Below, piece after piece: positions 36,701-49,217 of a stretch of DNA of 64,000 nucleotides. The notes under the pieces are model-generated. The model searched no databases, was not told the origin of the DNA, and saw only the letters and a program-made list of their open reading frames with translations. The number at the start of each line of letters is the position of its first letter. Position 1 is the first letter of the stretch. The stretch is from Podospora pseudocomata (taxonomy: Eukaryota; Ascomycota; Sordariomycetes; Sordariales; Podosporaceae): positions 1,550,001 to 1,614,000 of the forward strand of contig NW_026946363.1 in assembly GCF_035222375.1 (NCBI RefSeq), read 5' to 3'. A program made the position numbers and the translations under genes.

Positions 36701-37244
36701 GAGTGTGCGGCCAGTCGTCCCTTCAGAGTAGCACCCCATATGTGTGAAGCCATTTACGCCTGGGTTGGCCTTGGGACCCAAGTCTTCGGTGGTGGAATAG
36801 AGCGAGAGTCTGCTTCCCGCACCGCAAGGCTGCGTTGCGTCTCCAGAGCAGGCCATGTTGCAGACCGAGTCCGCAACTTGGGCAGCCGCAGGAGCAATGC
36901 TCTTACCGCAGAAGCTATACCACTGGTCAGCATCAACTAGGTAAGGTAGGTAGCTCCACCGCCTTCGGGCCCCCAGAGAATGCTCACCATTCTACGCTGT
37001 ACTCAGTTCCAGCAAACTTAAAGCCTCGGGTCTGGCAATAGCTGATGCATGTCTCGGCGGTCATATGGGTGCCGTTGACATAGCCGCCGCCGGTGAGGGT
37101 CCGCCCCGGAATATCTGTGTAACAGCCCTCATACTGCCATTGTCCTGGAAGAGTGGCAGGGACTGAAAGTTGAGCGAGTGAAAGGGTGGCGAAAGAAGCA
37201 GCGAGGAGAGAAGAGAGAAGGGTCTTGGATGGTGAGGACTTCAT
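33779..37244 (-). CDS. Secreted copper radical oxidase with five WSC domains (AA5-like)
   Basis: Predicted extracellular glyoxal-oxidase-type copper radical enzyme that oxidises aldehydes or alcohols and releases hydrogen peroxide. Exons are 37244-36988 and 36914-33779, giving 1130 aa; intron GTGAGC...TATAG restores the ECFCG of the first WSC. Residues 1-25 form a signal peptide. Five WSC modules follow (each opening like YxGCY/W and closing like CGxGxRLxxY), with a Thr/Pro-rich linker after the second. The C-terminal half is a galactose-oxidase-like propeller. The expected active-site residues appear: Cys in FCAAG, Tyr in NNLYPF, Tyr-His in RMYHSEA and His in STHGNSMGAR, followed by a PPGWYQMFVLDGGVPA domain. 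WSC modules suggest cell-wall or polysaccharide binding. Substrate is unknown. Confidence 0.93.
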
Positions 37245-40200
37245 GGTGAAGCCTTGTACGCCCAGTGAAGGACGTCAACACCGACTAAAACGAATGACAG
37301 GGTTGGGTTAGCCGAATGGCAGAAAGAAGGAAAAGCCATCGAAGACGTGTGGGGGAGGCCATCTCTATATGTATCACCATCGCAAACTGTCAGCGGGGGG
37401 AGGGGTGTACGGCAGGATCCATCTCACTTTCTCGCTCGCCGAGGGCACGATGTGGGCGCATTGCGGAAATGGCCATCGCGAACCATAGGTTGCACAGACA
37501 GCAACGCTGCTCCTCTCTCTGCTAGGAATAGGCGGAACAAGGGCCCCCCGCAAAGCTAACACTCCTTTGGAGCGCGCGACTGGCTGGGCCCTTGCGCCAG
37601 CCCAGCGAGCCCAGCAAGCACCTGGTCTGGGCATGGAAAGAAGCGAGAGACCTGGTGGGTCATCTCGTTCGACAGAGACAACAGATTGCAGGGGTTCTTT
37701 TTTCCATCGTCGAAAGGGGTGGGTCATTGAGACAGGGGTGTGGTGCACATCAAGACTTCCAGTCCAGAAATGCAGCGGCAATATTGCGTACGGAGGTGCA
37801 GTTGGTGTGGTCCCTGATGGTCGCAACGGTCAGGCAGCTGCTGGTTCTGTTGCTGTTGCTACAGTACATACGACTGATCTTGGTTGACGGCGGGACTCGC
37901 AGCCAACGAATGAGGGCCGATGTGGTGATGTTGATGTGGGTGGTTCAAAAAAACCAATCCCTTCTTCGGCACTCCAACTGGAACCAGGGGAAATGACAAG
38001 CGCTATGATAAGATTTTCTCTCAGTGGGGTGGCTTTTGAGGGCATTTCTGACATTTTGTTGCTGGGTTATGACTTCTTCTCAGACCAGGACTAACTCTCC
38101 GCTGTTGAACCGTCCACTCAGACTCTCCAAAGCTACTCCGTGCACATATTCTCGCGAGACCGTCGAAGGATTGCTCGGTGAAGGGGCCGGATAATCGGAG
38201 AACGCCATGGTCAGCGATGGGCTGAAGTGTTGCCAGCATGCTGATGTGGAAATTTTGTCTCGCCAAGCATCTTTGGTGAAGGAGTTCAACGGGCCCAGGT
38301 CCGGTCCAGGCTTCCATTGCATTGCCCCTCGGCGCATGGAAATTGGGGATTGCTGGAAGCCGGCCCCCCGTGGTCAAGCCATCCGGTGACGGGCTCGGCT
38401 AACTAGGCCTAACCTGTACATGACAGGCCTTTTTTTTAATTTTTTTTACGGGAGGCCCAATGCCCTCAATGCACACACCGTCGACTTCTGTGTCACCAGG
38501 CGGGATACGAGGACGGCGCGGAGCTGTGCGGATGGATATGGAGTTTTGTTCTGTCAGCCCGGTCCAATAAATGCCGGTCCGATGACGCTCGACAGAGTAC
38601 CCCGAATGGAAGCTGGAATCTGAAATCCCTTCAGAAGATGAGAAACGAGTCCAGTCCGAGCTCACACGTGTTGGTCCACTGGGAGATCCATCAGAAAGGT
38701 CCAGCTATTCGGGACTATTGAAGAGGACCCCGGCCTGCTGGGACCGGCCGGTGATCATTGTTGATGGAGGCGATCGTCCGGTTCTTGCTGTTGCTCTGTT
38801 GCCCCTTTAAGCCAGCGAGCCAGGGGCATGATAACTTTATTTCAGTGACCTCTCTCGTTTGATTGGACAGGCGGCACGGACGCTCCTCGGATTCAGGTAC
38901 CTGTTTGACGACCTTTCAGCAGACAGTCATGCCATTCTCACCGCTCAGCAAGATGACGGCGATTCGCTGATGGTCGCATCTCGCAGTTCGCTCTTTTGAC
39001 TGGAATAAGCTGTATGCATTTTGTCGGTTTGGGGCAAGCGGTTGAAGGGCTATTGTCCGAACTGCAGCTGAGCGCAACGAAAAAGGCATAGTTCGATCAC
39101 CTGCTGCCCCACCCCCTACCCACTCCGCGCTCAGCCCTGCAATCGTCAAGCCATCAGTGCCATCCGCAACCGACTCTGCCGACTGTGCCATTTCTGAGCA
39201 CTCGCTCACCTTGCCGTACCAGACTCTGGAACTCTCTGGCTTTTCTCCCGACCGCCTTCACGTCTCACAAACGACGCCGTAGGCAGACCCAAGATCGCCA
39301 AGCACTTCTCCGGAATGGAAGCTGCCGATATTGAAATCTGGGGACGTACTCAGCGACTGTTATCAGTCTATCCATATCCATCTCCCCACGGGGCTGTAAA
39401 GCCAGTAGGATGCAAGACACTGTCTCAAAAGAGGGTGTGTGGTGAGTGGGGGTTTGATGTTGAGGTCGACGACTGTGATATGGACACCACTCTCAGAGAG
39501 ACCTCGGCCTCGGGCACCGTACACCGGGCACTCTGACACTCAAATTCTCGCCAAGTTGACTCAAGTCCGACATTAACCATGCAGTCAGAAAACACAAAGT
39601 CCCTGATAGACCTCGCCGTACAGCAACCAACAAGGCACGACTCATGCAGGCACCTGCACAGTTCATTACTGACCCCATCACCGCAGCAATATCGATACAA
39701 CTTATTAAGGTTGAGTTCGGCCTGTTGTTGCTTCTTGGAGATATCTTTGCCCTTTCAACTTACATTCGTCCTATTTTTGGCTACCATGCGATGGTCTCGG
39801 ATACTGACGATAGTACGTAACGATAGCGGAGTCAAGTGGACGTCAACAGAGTCTCGGCGGACGTTCGCGGAGAATTGGTAGTTACCCGATGAGGGAGTAC
39901 AGCATCATAATCCGATGCTGGCTTTCGGGGATGGACAGTAACACGAGTCTTGCGGTCAGCAAAAGACATACAAACTGGGCGAGCTCGCATCAGCATCCGT
40001 CCAAGGTAGCATTGCCATATCAACGCTATCAAGACTTCGCACGAGTTTCAACTGTTGTTTTAACCACTCAAATATCAGCATCACTATCGGCGTATCGCAC
40101 TTTTGATTTCCCATGCTGGCTGCCCCCCCAATATGCAACCCCCCAACGCATACACACTTACATACTACAATCCCTGTCGATTCATCTTAATGCAGCAAGC

Positions 40201-43148
40201 CACCGTGGCGGACCCCAGAGGCTCGAGAAATCCCACAAAAATATTGGGTGCAGCCCTCCTGGCTCGTATCCATCTGCGAACCAACTCATCAACACTCCAG
40301 TCACACATAAGCCGAGCTTCTTGGGCTGCATGTCTTGCAACCCAACTCATCCACATTGGACTCCTCTATGATTTTGTAACTGCTGGCAGGAATTTGGTGG
40401 CGAATGCCACTAGGTCAGAAGGAAACGCCGTTGCAAATTACCAAGGTCAGTGGCTGAGACAAGTTCGCAGTTTGGCCCCCAATCTGAACAGACCTTCGGT
40501 AACCGCTTCACCAAAACGAGATACCCGGCGAGGCGCTACCGGGGTAGGTGACACAAAATTCACAGCAAGACATTCCAATGACGAGTTGGAGCAACCGAAG
40601 AGTCTTTGGAATGTTTCCGAGGCCAACCGGCAGTCTTTGACATGACCACGTCCCGTCATCAAATTGTTTGGGATTTTACTCACCTCTTCGGTCTCTGTGC
40701 GCCCACGTCTGAACAGATGCTGGATTGCTGGTTCGCATAGCACGGCATCCACAACGCTGCTGCAATGCCACCTTCTCAAGACCTTGGCCTGCGTAGCTGG
40801 GTTAAATCGTCCGACGTTTCTGCATCCTGTTGACTGCTCTGGGAATTGAATACGGGAGGACTTATCAAAGACTAGCACGACAAAGAGGCATGGTGGGGAG
40901 GCCATCCCTGCAACCCCTCGAGCCCCGTCCAAGGGGGGACTTTGGTTTGGCACCGTCACGCTACCACGTCAACCTTCAGCCGCATCGCATGCTGTCAGTC
41001 AGGAATCATCACGGTCTTGGTTACCTCAATTGGATCTTGATCGTCCCACCTTCTGTTGATTCAGAAGACACATGGACGCCATGACCAGACTCAAGAAAGT
41101 ATCAGATGATCCCAGTCAGCTTTCGGCTCAATAATTGAGTCAAGCTTAACAAAGAGTTATTCCTGTCCCAGGACCCTGCATAACATGCATGTGCATGCCA
41201 GACAGATGTCAGTTGTCGGTTGCAGAAAAAGTCAATGTCTCATGGAAACAGAAGGTCTCAGGTACAGCTTCGACATAATTGGGACGACATCTTATCAGCC
41301 CGCCCACCTACCCTGCCGCGTTGTATAATATGGATATTTTGCTTATCCAATTACCAAACGGAGCACACAGTCCTATATTTCACGCTAGCCATTGAGCGTA
41401 TGTACTGTCAAAAGGGGCATCACAATCCTTCCCGTTCTCGATTTGATCTGAGAGAGGCGAAGCATATAGGCCATACAGCAACACGCTACGCGCGCGCGCG
41501 CCCACTGAACAGGCAAGGAGACTAGCTTGTTCCTGTTTCTTTTAAAATCACTGGAACGTCAAGGTTGAGCGCCACACGTAGATCTATTTCTTGTTTTTCT
41601 TGTTTATCCCCTGGGGAAAAAAGCTTCATCTTCTGCAGAGCCCTGACGCTATCGAATCTCACAAATTTGTTATGGTTTCAGAGGTTGATGGAGAAGTCGA
41701 GAAGAGGGTGTGTGTCGACGAATGTGGGAGCTGGTTGTTCATCAATCTTCTGACCCCCATTCAGGGGGCATGAGGGAGGGGCTGGCCACTCACACCAGCT
41801 TACTTACACACACCACACCGCCTGGCGGAAATAAACAATGTCAGAAGGTTGTTGGTTTGGAATGTTGAGCAGTAAATTTGAAGCTAGGGTCTAGACGCCC
41901 TTCAGCTCTGGAAATGGGTGTGATATTACCTCGGTTGTCGATGACAAGACAATGACGAGGAGGCACATGCTGCCAGATGTCTGGAATCATTGCTGTGATG
42001 GAAATTTCGGCCCGTTTTTGTTGATGATTTACGTACGTACATGTTCTTACGGTGAAGATAAAAGTTGGGTGATTGTGGCTGGGGCCAAGAGAGAGGCACT
42101 TTCGTATGAAGAAGGACATGGGAAGCCACATGATATATTTGAGTAAAAACTCGCTTGTTACTAACGAATGAGGATGGTGGCAAGCCACAAATTATAGGGG
42201 AGGGAGGGAAGGGAAAACTCTGGCTTGGTGACGTCGTTGGGTTGGAACAGTCGAAGAAAGAGACGAGGTGAAGATCGTACCAAGACATCCAAATCTTCCG
42301 CAGAGAGGCGGATTGAGATTGAGAGCTGGAATATGGGATGGCCTCGTTCACATGCGGTCATCTTCTTGGTCTGGCAACTCAAAAATGTTTACGGCCGGCT
42401 AGATCGTCTCTGCTAACTTGAACATCCAGCCACGTGATGACAGAAGAACAGCTGAGATGATCGACATGGCCACATACGGCATCAATCTCTTTTCTGGTTG
42501 AAGACTCCGAACGATTCGGGCGTAAGACGGACAGGATGTCTCTGTCAAGTGAGGCAGCTAACGGTAAGCATTCATATGGCGCGGCCGTTCGTCCTTCCGG
42601 ACTCCTCGTCGGCTCTTCTGGACGACACGGACGGCTGAGCAGATCAATCCCAATAGACTCGGCATACTTTCTATCATTTGATAGTCAGTTCTTGTTTCGA
42701 TGGCCGCCCTTCCAGAGGTCAATTTGTTTCAGCGGTGATCGCGGTTGACACTCGAGACATCCCCTAATCAAGCTTACAATCCCAATAATCCCAAGAACAC
42801 CATCTAACTGACCATACCAACACTATATGCCGCAGGAAGATCAGCTGCCTTCTCTGTACCAAGCACTGTAAAGCTCCGAGTCTCCTCCTCTATTCAAGCC
42901 AACTTCTAAGAAGACACGCAGACTCCCAAGCAAGTCTACCTTGCCACCTACACCTCGAGCACGACAACAACCTCCCTCAATAACACCACTATAAGAACGA
43001 GCACACGAGACCTCTGAAGATACCCAACCTTCCTTCCCTCACGGTCTCCAACCTACAGACTTCACTATCTCTCAGATCAGACGGTGAAGGCAACACGCAC
43101 TCACCAGCCAGTAAGGCTACAGAAGCCCCGAAACAGACCCAAACCGTC
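37245..43148. other. Gene-poor region, 5.9 kb
   Basis: No gene I can support. It covers the oxidase promoter, then ordinary-composition DNA with short open frames (for example 39315-39536 and 39889-40371) lacking any recognisable domain. There is no transposase, reverse transcriptase or terminal-repeat signature, and no strong AT bias that would indicate heavy RIP. A GC/CG alternating run occurs near 41489-41501. Confidence 0.45.
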
Positions 43149-43267
43149 ACATACGACCATACCTTCAAGAAAACTCGGCATCCCGTCCGCTCTGCCCTAG
43201 ATAAGCTTGAAAGGGCCAGATCAGTACTCAGGTGGGTGACCACTGGGGAATCCCTGGTGTTGTATGT
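43149..43267 (+). rRNA. 5S ribosomal RNA
   Basis: 119-nt gene opening ACATACGACCATACC and closing GTTGTATGT, so that the termini pair as helix I (43149-43157 with 43259-43267). Internal hallmarks include AAAACTCGGCATCCCGTCCG, AGATAAGC and GGTGGGTGACCAC, and TTCAAG pairs with CTTGAA to form helix II. A run of five Ts ends at 43271 and fits Pol III termination. It is a solitary copy outside any rDNA array, the arrangement known in Neurospora and many other Pezizomycotina. It looks intact. Confidence 0.95.
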
Positions 43268-43735
43268 TTTTGCTGGTGCCCACTTTTTGCTTGGATTGTT
43301 GATGTTTTGACTGTGTTTGAAAAATTGCAAGAGTGTCTTCAAGAGGAGGTTTTGCTGAGATCCATTGGGCATCAAGCAAGAAAAGTATCGAAAGTGCATC
43401 ACATACGCGCTGTTTATGTGTGTTCATGCTCATGCTGGTTGGGCTTTTCTCTCTCAAGCTGAACATCAACCATTTCCCGCCAACTTCCTTTTCCCCCTGA
43501 TGCCTCCTCTCAAGCAGTCAAGCAGAATAATGGAAAACCTTGAATCATAAAATTTCACTCTCAAAACATAAACTCTCTTCCATGGTCTTTGCTTCTTAGC
43601 ATCCCCTAAAGGACCCACATTCATTCCCACAAAAAACTTAACCACGAAATTTTCTCAACAACTACACACCCATGATAAATACCTCAACTTTGCCGCCAAA
43701 ACAACATCTAGTCACATGGTTGAAATAGCCACTTC
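43268..43735. other. Spacer between 5S rRNA and tRNA-Lys
   Basis: 468 bp without recognisable coding sequence; it opens with the 5S T-run terminator. Confidence 0.5.
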
Positions 43736-43822
43736 GCCCGGCTAGCTCAATCGGTAGAGCGTGAGACTCTTAAGGAGTACTCCGAAATCTCAAGGTTGTG
43801 GGTTCGACCCCCACGTCGGGCT
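43736..43822 (+). tRNA. tRNA-Lys (CTT), intron-containing
   Basis: Full cloverleaf: acceptor GCCCGGC pairs with GTCGGGC; D-arm TAGCTCAATCGGTAGAGC; T-arm GTGGGTTCGACCCCCAC. The anticodon stem TGAGA/TCTCA carries loop CTCTTAA with anticodon CTT at 43769-43771. A 14-nt intron at 43773-43786 interrupts just after position 37, the standard site. T-runs at 43852-43861 and 43877-43891 lie downstream and could act as terminators. Confidence 0.95.
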
Positions 43823-44126
43823 CAATTCCCGTCTAACGACAATGCCATGTATTTTTTTTTTCCCCTCCTAAGAATCTTTTTTTTTTTTTTTGGTATCTTG
43901 GACAATAGGTATACACTCTTCCTGAATTATGTTGGTTGAGCTCTCCTTTGTTGAGAGCCATGATTGTTTCATACTTGCCTTACCAGGTATGTGTGGTTGA
44001 CATCTGGTATACAATACATAACCATATACATCACCACATCCATCCCTTCCTCTCTTGATATCCCATTCTCCCCCTACCACCTCCTCTTTCTTCCCAACCT
44101 TTCCACCTTCCCTCCCATCCCTCCCC

Positions 44127-45356
44127 TCACCCCATAACCCCCTCAACAACCACCTCCCACTCCCCCCTATCCACCCTCGCCCCAAAATGCGGGCACCTCA
44201 CCACCCTCCTACCCCCCAACTCCCCCTTCAACCTCTCGACCCGTTCCATCACCCTCTCAACCCCATATTTCGCCAAAATCTCAAACCAAGCCTGCACAGG
44301 CGTGATCTCGGTCCTGTCCTCGCCTTCTTTTTCCAACACTTTTGAGAGCCGGTACAAATTTTTTAGTGTGAGGGCTGAGTTTTCCCATTCTAGGGACTCA
44401 GTTCCCGATGATGATGGTTTGAGATTGATGCCACTTCCCGGGAAAAGCTGGGTGCGTTTGGCGGCTGTGAAAATTGATGACGGGGCGGAGGACAGGGCGA
44501 GGGATGTTGCGGTGAGGGAGTGCCCTTGGGAGGAGTGGAATGGGGGGGTGGTGACTGGGGAGGAGGTGGAAGGGGAGAAGTGGGAGGGGTGGAAGTGGGT
44601 TCTGCAGGTGTGTTCTAGTCTATTTCGAGAGACAAAAAGTCAGTAGTGGTTCAAGAGGAAAAGGCGGGGGGAGTAGACCAACGCGAGGATAAAGTTGATG
44701 GCGGTTTGGATTTGGGGTGGGGTCATGTAGGGTAGCTCGGGGGGGTGGTCGGGGGTGTTGGTGATGGGGTTTTTGGTTGGGGTGGTGATCGAGGAAGAGG
44801 AAGCAGGGGCGAAAGTTGCTGTTGTCGGTGGTGTGGGTAGGATGCTAGAGTTGGGGATGGCGGTTGCTGCTGTGGTGGCTTTCGTCACTGCTTCAAACCC
44901 TGGGGATGATAACCCGCTAACCATGTAACACGGCGCTCCTAGCACCTCGTCGTAGCCGAGCTGCATCGTCATTGTGAAGTCCATTTCTTCAGACATATAC
45001 CACGGCCCTGCTACCCCTTGCTGCTGTTGCGGCGGCGCTGGCTGTGGACCTGGGAATGACACCCCGTTCCTCAACCTCAACTCGGCCTTCATCCCCTCAT
45101 TCTCCACCCTCAACACCCTCCTCTCCTTGTCCACGTCCTCAATCTGCTTCCTTATCTTGGCCACCTCTTGTTCAAGCTCCTTGACATAGTTGGCTTTGCG
45201 TTGGCGGTGCTGGATCTGCGCTCGCCTGACTTGGGCGCGGCGGTGGGCGGCTTTTGATTCTGGGACTCCAGAGCCGTCGTTTCCTTGGTTGTCTGATGAT
45301 TGTTCTAGGGATGAGGAGCAAAAGTTAGGGGACTGGTACAGTTGTAGGTAGATCAT
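44127..45356 (-). CDS. bZIP transcription factor
   Basis: Fungal bZIP regulator of about 388 aa; target genes unknown. Exons are 45356-44683 and 44619-44127. The basic region and zipper lie at about residues 35-95: SKAAHRRAQVRRAQIQHRQR followed by KANYVKELEQEVAKIRKQI and ENEGMKAELRLR. The basic region (AQVRRAQIQHRQRK) is closer to fungal AP-1/Fap-like factors than to CREB. The C-terminal part continues across the intron as AINFILALEHTCRTHFHP, then a Ser/Thr-rich stretch and a conserved-looking end LTLKNLYRLSKVLEKEGED. The intron needs a GTTGGT donor; a plain downstream GT would break the frame. A CTAAC...CTAG motif near the start hints at an alternative upstream exon. Confidence 0.85.
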
Positions 45357-46864
45357 AGTGGTGCTGTGGTGCTGTGGTGGTGTAGGTGGTGATGAAGGGG
45401 ACAGGCAAAGTCAGAGACACACCTCAGGTAAGGTGGTAGGAATGAGAAAGATTTAACAAAACCACTACACTGTGCAACTACCGTGCATAGATCGGAGTTG
45501 GGAAAACATGGTAGGGTATAAGATGATCGATGATCACCCCCCTACATAACCCCCCAGCCATCAAGGTTCTTCAGACCGCCTACCAAAAGACAAGACAATG
45601 ACAAATCTTTCCTCCCCAAATCCGAACCCGACAGCAACCCTTCCCCGCAACATTTATATTGAGCCGCATCGCATGACAGGTGTGTAGTGACAAATACTTC
45701 TGACCTTAAACAAAACAGCACTTGCTGTGGTAGTATTCATGTACGTAGGGGTTGTCAGGGAATCATCCCACAGAAAAAAAAGAGAATGGCAACTTACCAC
45801 CACCGCTACCAACAGCCGACCCCCCCGCTTCTACAAACTTCACCTCTTTCTTTTTCCTCCCCTGCCCCAAAGCTAATTCCTTCCCTTTTTTCCAAAACGA
45901 AACAAACGATGGTCTGTGGGTGTTGTTGTTGTTGGTGGTGGTGGTGTTATCGTCTTGTGGGGGGTGTTGATCTGTCATTGTTGTTGGCTGCCCTAGGTAC
46001 TCTCCCCGAACCAGCCAGCTAGCTGTTTTGATCAATCAACCCAGAATAGAATGTATTGTCATTAAAGTCTCCCAATTCTCAAGCCCACATCCGTCTGAAC
46101 AGGTGGTATTGATGTAGCGTTGAAGGATGCAACCATACCTTATACTGAGTTGGTCAAAGATGAATGCACCACCATAGATAAAATAGGTATGCTCCGTTCT
46201 GTACGAACCAAACCTCAGATTCTCAATCTTCAGAAAGATGCAGCCATCATCCACCAAGTAAAAAATAAACATAAAACACAACATGTAACACAGCCCCCAA
46301 TCCTCAGGTACGGTCTGTGGCCTTGTAGAGTTGGAAAATAAACTGGCCTCCTCGCCCCAGACCAACATATCTCTTGGTTTATTGTAACACGTCGATCAGC
46401 GCCATCCCGATTAGCCGTAGTCTACCCAAGGCTGATTTGGTGAGCATGTGGTCCAATCAACTACGCCGCTCACCTCTACCAAGAACTGAGCAATCCCTCC
46501 AAGTAGAACAATGTCATCATTCTACGTACGGATATTCTAACTGTACCCTCCTCACAACAACAACAACAACCACAACAACAAGGCACCTCAACAAGCTCTA
46601 TTCACTCCAGCTACAGTTCGCTCCATGATGACCGAAACCAACAGTCTATCACCAAACAAGAAAAGGAAAAAAGACAACAAAAACATACAATATCAATAAC
46701 GCCGCTTCCGATGCTAATCCCATGATGCGCCCCCTCCCTCCCTTCCGAAAAAAAAAGAGCAATAACCCCCCACCATATCCCATATCGAAAAAGACTACTT
46801 TGGTGCACAAAAGCACCCTCCCCAACGCCAGGTCCATGCATACCACCGCTTCACATCTCGCCTC
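45357..46864. promoter_or_regulatory. bZIP upstream region and RRN3 3' flank
   Basis: 1.5 kb without supported genes. It includes a GGT/TTG-rich tract at 45920-45970 and a CAA-rich tract at 46555-46580. Short open frames here have no domain support. Confidence 0.4.
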
Positions 46865-49217
46865 TTAATCCGCCCTCTCATCATCAGTAGCCGTATCCTC
46901 CTCAAACAACTCCTCCCTATCCTCCAACTCCTCCTCCCCCATCTCACTCTCCTCCTCACTCCCCTCCTCATCACTATCCTCCTCCTCTTCATCCTCATCA
47001 GTAGCCTCCCCCCCCTGCTTCCTCAACACACTAATCGGCGACCAAGTAACATAGTTATTCTCCAGATCTAACCACCTTCTCGCGATAGGCAGCTGAAATG
47101 GATCAAACGGGAAACAAGCCTCCAAATGCGTCCACTTCTCATTATCAAACTCAAACCCCGTGTCCCTCAGCGCGCCGCCTTGGGCATAACTCCCAGTGTA
47201 AAACTGCGAGAGGTGGATGCTCTTGTTTTTTTCGATTTGGGGGTAGATGTACATCAGCCCAAGGTGGTGAGCAAGTTGGGCGAATTCTTCGACGATGACG
47301 GGGGAGCAGCATTTGAGGGGCTGGTAGGGGGGTTTAGCTATACTGAGCTGATACTGGGTTGGTAAGAACAAGAAACTTACATTGAGCTTGCTGGCAATAT
47401 TGGCGTGCATTCTCTTTTTGAGATCTGGCATCCAGGGCAGATCTTGTCCGAGGAACGACGCCGGATCGTCCCAGTCAACGTTGTCTGGGAGTGCACCCTG
47501 GTCGAGGAGATCTCTCCACCGGAAGCAAAAGATGTAGAGCAGCCCTTGGAAAGAGGCGCTGAGAAACTGTTAGCCTCGGACAAAGAAATCAAGGTCTGCA
47601 GAGAGAACCTACTAGTATAATGAGTACCGCCGCACGTCCGGACCACGACAGTGCCTGTGCGTCTCCCGATAGTAGTCAATGTAGTCCAAAAGACAAGACA
47701 CAATCAGCTGCACAGTGTGGCTCTGAACTCTGGCACCACGAGCAGTAAAGCTTGCGAGATACGCTGCCGCAGCCTGTTTGATGACTGGCGCCTCGGTGGA
47801 GGAGAATCTGCACAAGATCAGCATACCGCCAACAAACAATAGCCAACAACCCTAGACTTACGCAACAGAGAGTAGCAGGCCAAGAAACATCTCCATGAGT
47901 TGATCAGACTTCATGGCAAACTTGAACAGCAAGTACTGCGTATGGCGGGATTTGAGATGCTGAAGCGTAAACGGTCAGCACTCAACCACTGGATTGTCAG
48001 GTCACGAAGCCGGCAGAGTGTAGACATACCGGCAGAATGACATTCTTGAAATCGCTCAAAAGATTCTCGAAACACGCCACAGCCTCATCGCTGTCCGGTT
48101 TCTCAAAGATGGGATCGTAGATGGAAAACACAAGGTCCATGATCGCATCTAGTGTCTCCAGCTTGTTCTTGATTTTTATCACCCGCTTTGTCTCCTCGGG
48201 CAGATCATCGTCATCGCTCATCACCGACTCGTCGTCGCTTTCGTCATCCTCCTGGTCATCCTTGGCATCAGTCTGGATTGATCGCATTACCGCCCTCGTG
48301 GTATCATCTTCATCGTTTTCGAGATCGAGTGTCATCTCCACATCAAGCTTCACCAGCTGCGCGAGGATGAGCTCCATGATATCTCGTTCCAGATCGGGGC
48401 GGGAGGTCTTGAGTCGCAGAAGATGATCGATGTACGACATGTGGACCGCCTTAGGCTCATCTGTGTAGGGAAACTTGGAGGTAACAAGCTTGATAATCAT
48501 CTTGGACCCCGCCGGAAACAGATCCAGCAAGTACTTGATTCCAGCATGCAGCCGCTTCTTCCTCGTCTCCAAGTCAACAGGCGGGAATCCAGGCACAGCC
48601 GAGGAACTCTTCGTCTCGAGGAACTTTTCAACCATCATCCTGAGAATCTCGGCGAAAAACGACGCTTGCACTGACGAAAGCGCAGCCAGCAGCTGAATAT
48701 AGGCCTTGGCGAAGTTCTCGTCCCTATCAAGCCAAGAGCACCGAAGAACACTTCGAACAAGACCTGTGCATGAACGCCCAAGCATCGGTACATAGCCAGT
48801 CAAGGCGACCACGTAACCCAACAGCTCCTGGTGCCTTGGGTCCTCCTCATCCTCGTCGGGACTGCTGTTCCTGTTGCTCGGCGCAAACAGGTCCTTGAGG
48901 TTGTCGTAGTCTTGTTCGTCACCGCGGGCCTTGCCCTCGAGGGCCTGTCTGACCTCACGCTTGGCGTCTTCAAAGCTCTTGCCGCTGATCTCCCTAACCA
49001 TATTCAAGTTCTCATTGAAAACGACCGTCTTCTTCTGCCTTTTCATAGGGTGCTCCTCCTCATCGGCTCCATCTGAATCGTCGGCGCGGGATCGTGTGCC
49101 CAGTACGGATGCTGTTGGTTTTCTCAGGATCGGCTTGATTGGCGACGAAGCCACAGTTGGCGCATAGGCCAGGCGCGAGAGGGGGGTATTGGTCGTCATT
49201 TTTGTGAGAGAGGTCAA
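46865..49217 (-). CDS. rrn3: RNA polymerase I initiation factor Rrn3 (TIF-IA)
   Basis: Factor that recruits RNA polymerase I to rDNA promoters in the nucleolus; its activity is growth-regulated in other fungi. Exons are 49217-48030, 47959-47862, 47807-47613, 47558-47381 and 47320-46865, giving about 704 aa. Family landmarks are IYDPIFEKPDSDEAVACFENLL, HLKSRHTQYLLFKFAM, YYASFQGLLYIFCFRWRDLL (built across intron 3), SKLNPLKCCSPVIVEEFAQL (built across intron 4) and LEACFPFDPFQLPIARRW. Two acidic regions flank the core: DDQEDDESDDE near residue 350 and the Glu/Asp-rich C-terminus. A second Met six codons in is an alternative start. Assignment is secure; intron 4 is placed by conservation, since the intron is stop-free. 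Confidence 0.93.

Noticed and set aside
39889-40645. Overlapping frames of 160 and 180 codons
   Set aside because: No domain, two frames open by chance, nothing conserved recognised.
45319-45356. Intron at the very start of the bZIP gene
   Set aside because: CTAAC and CTAG look like an intron end, but the nearest GT would make an intron of about 35 nt, too short; kept only as a caveat.
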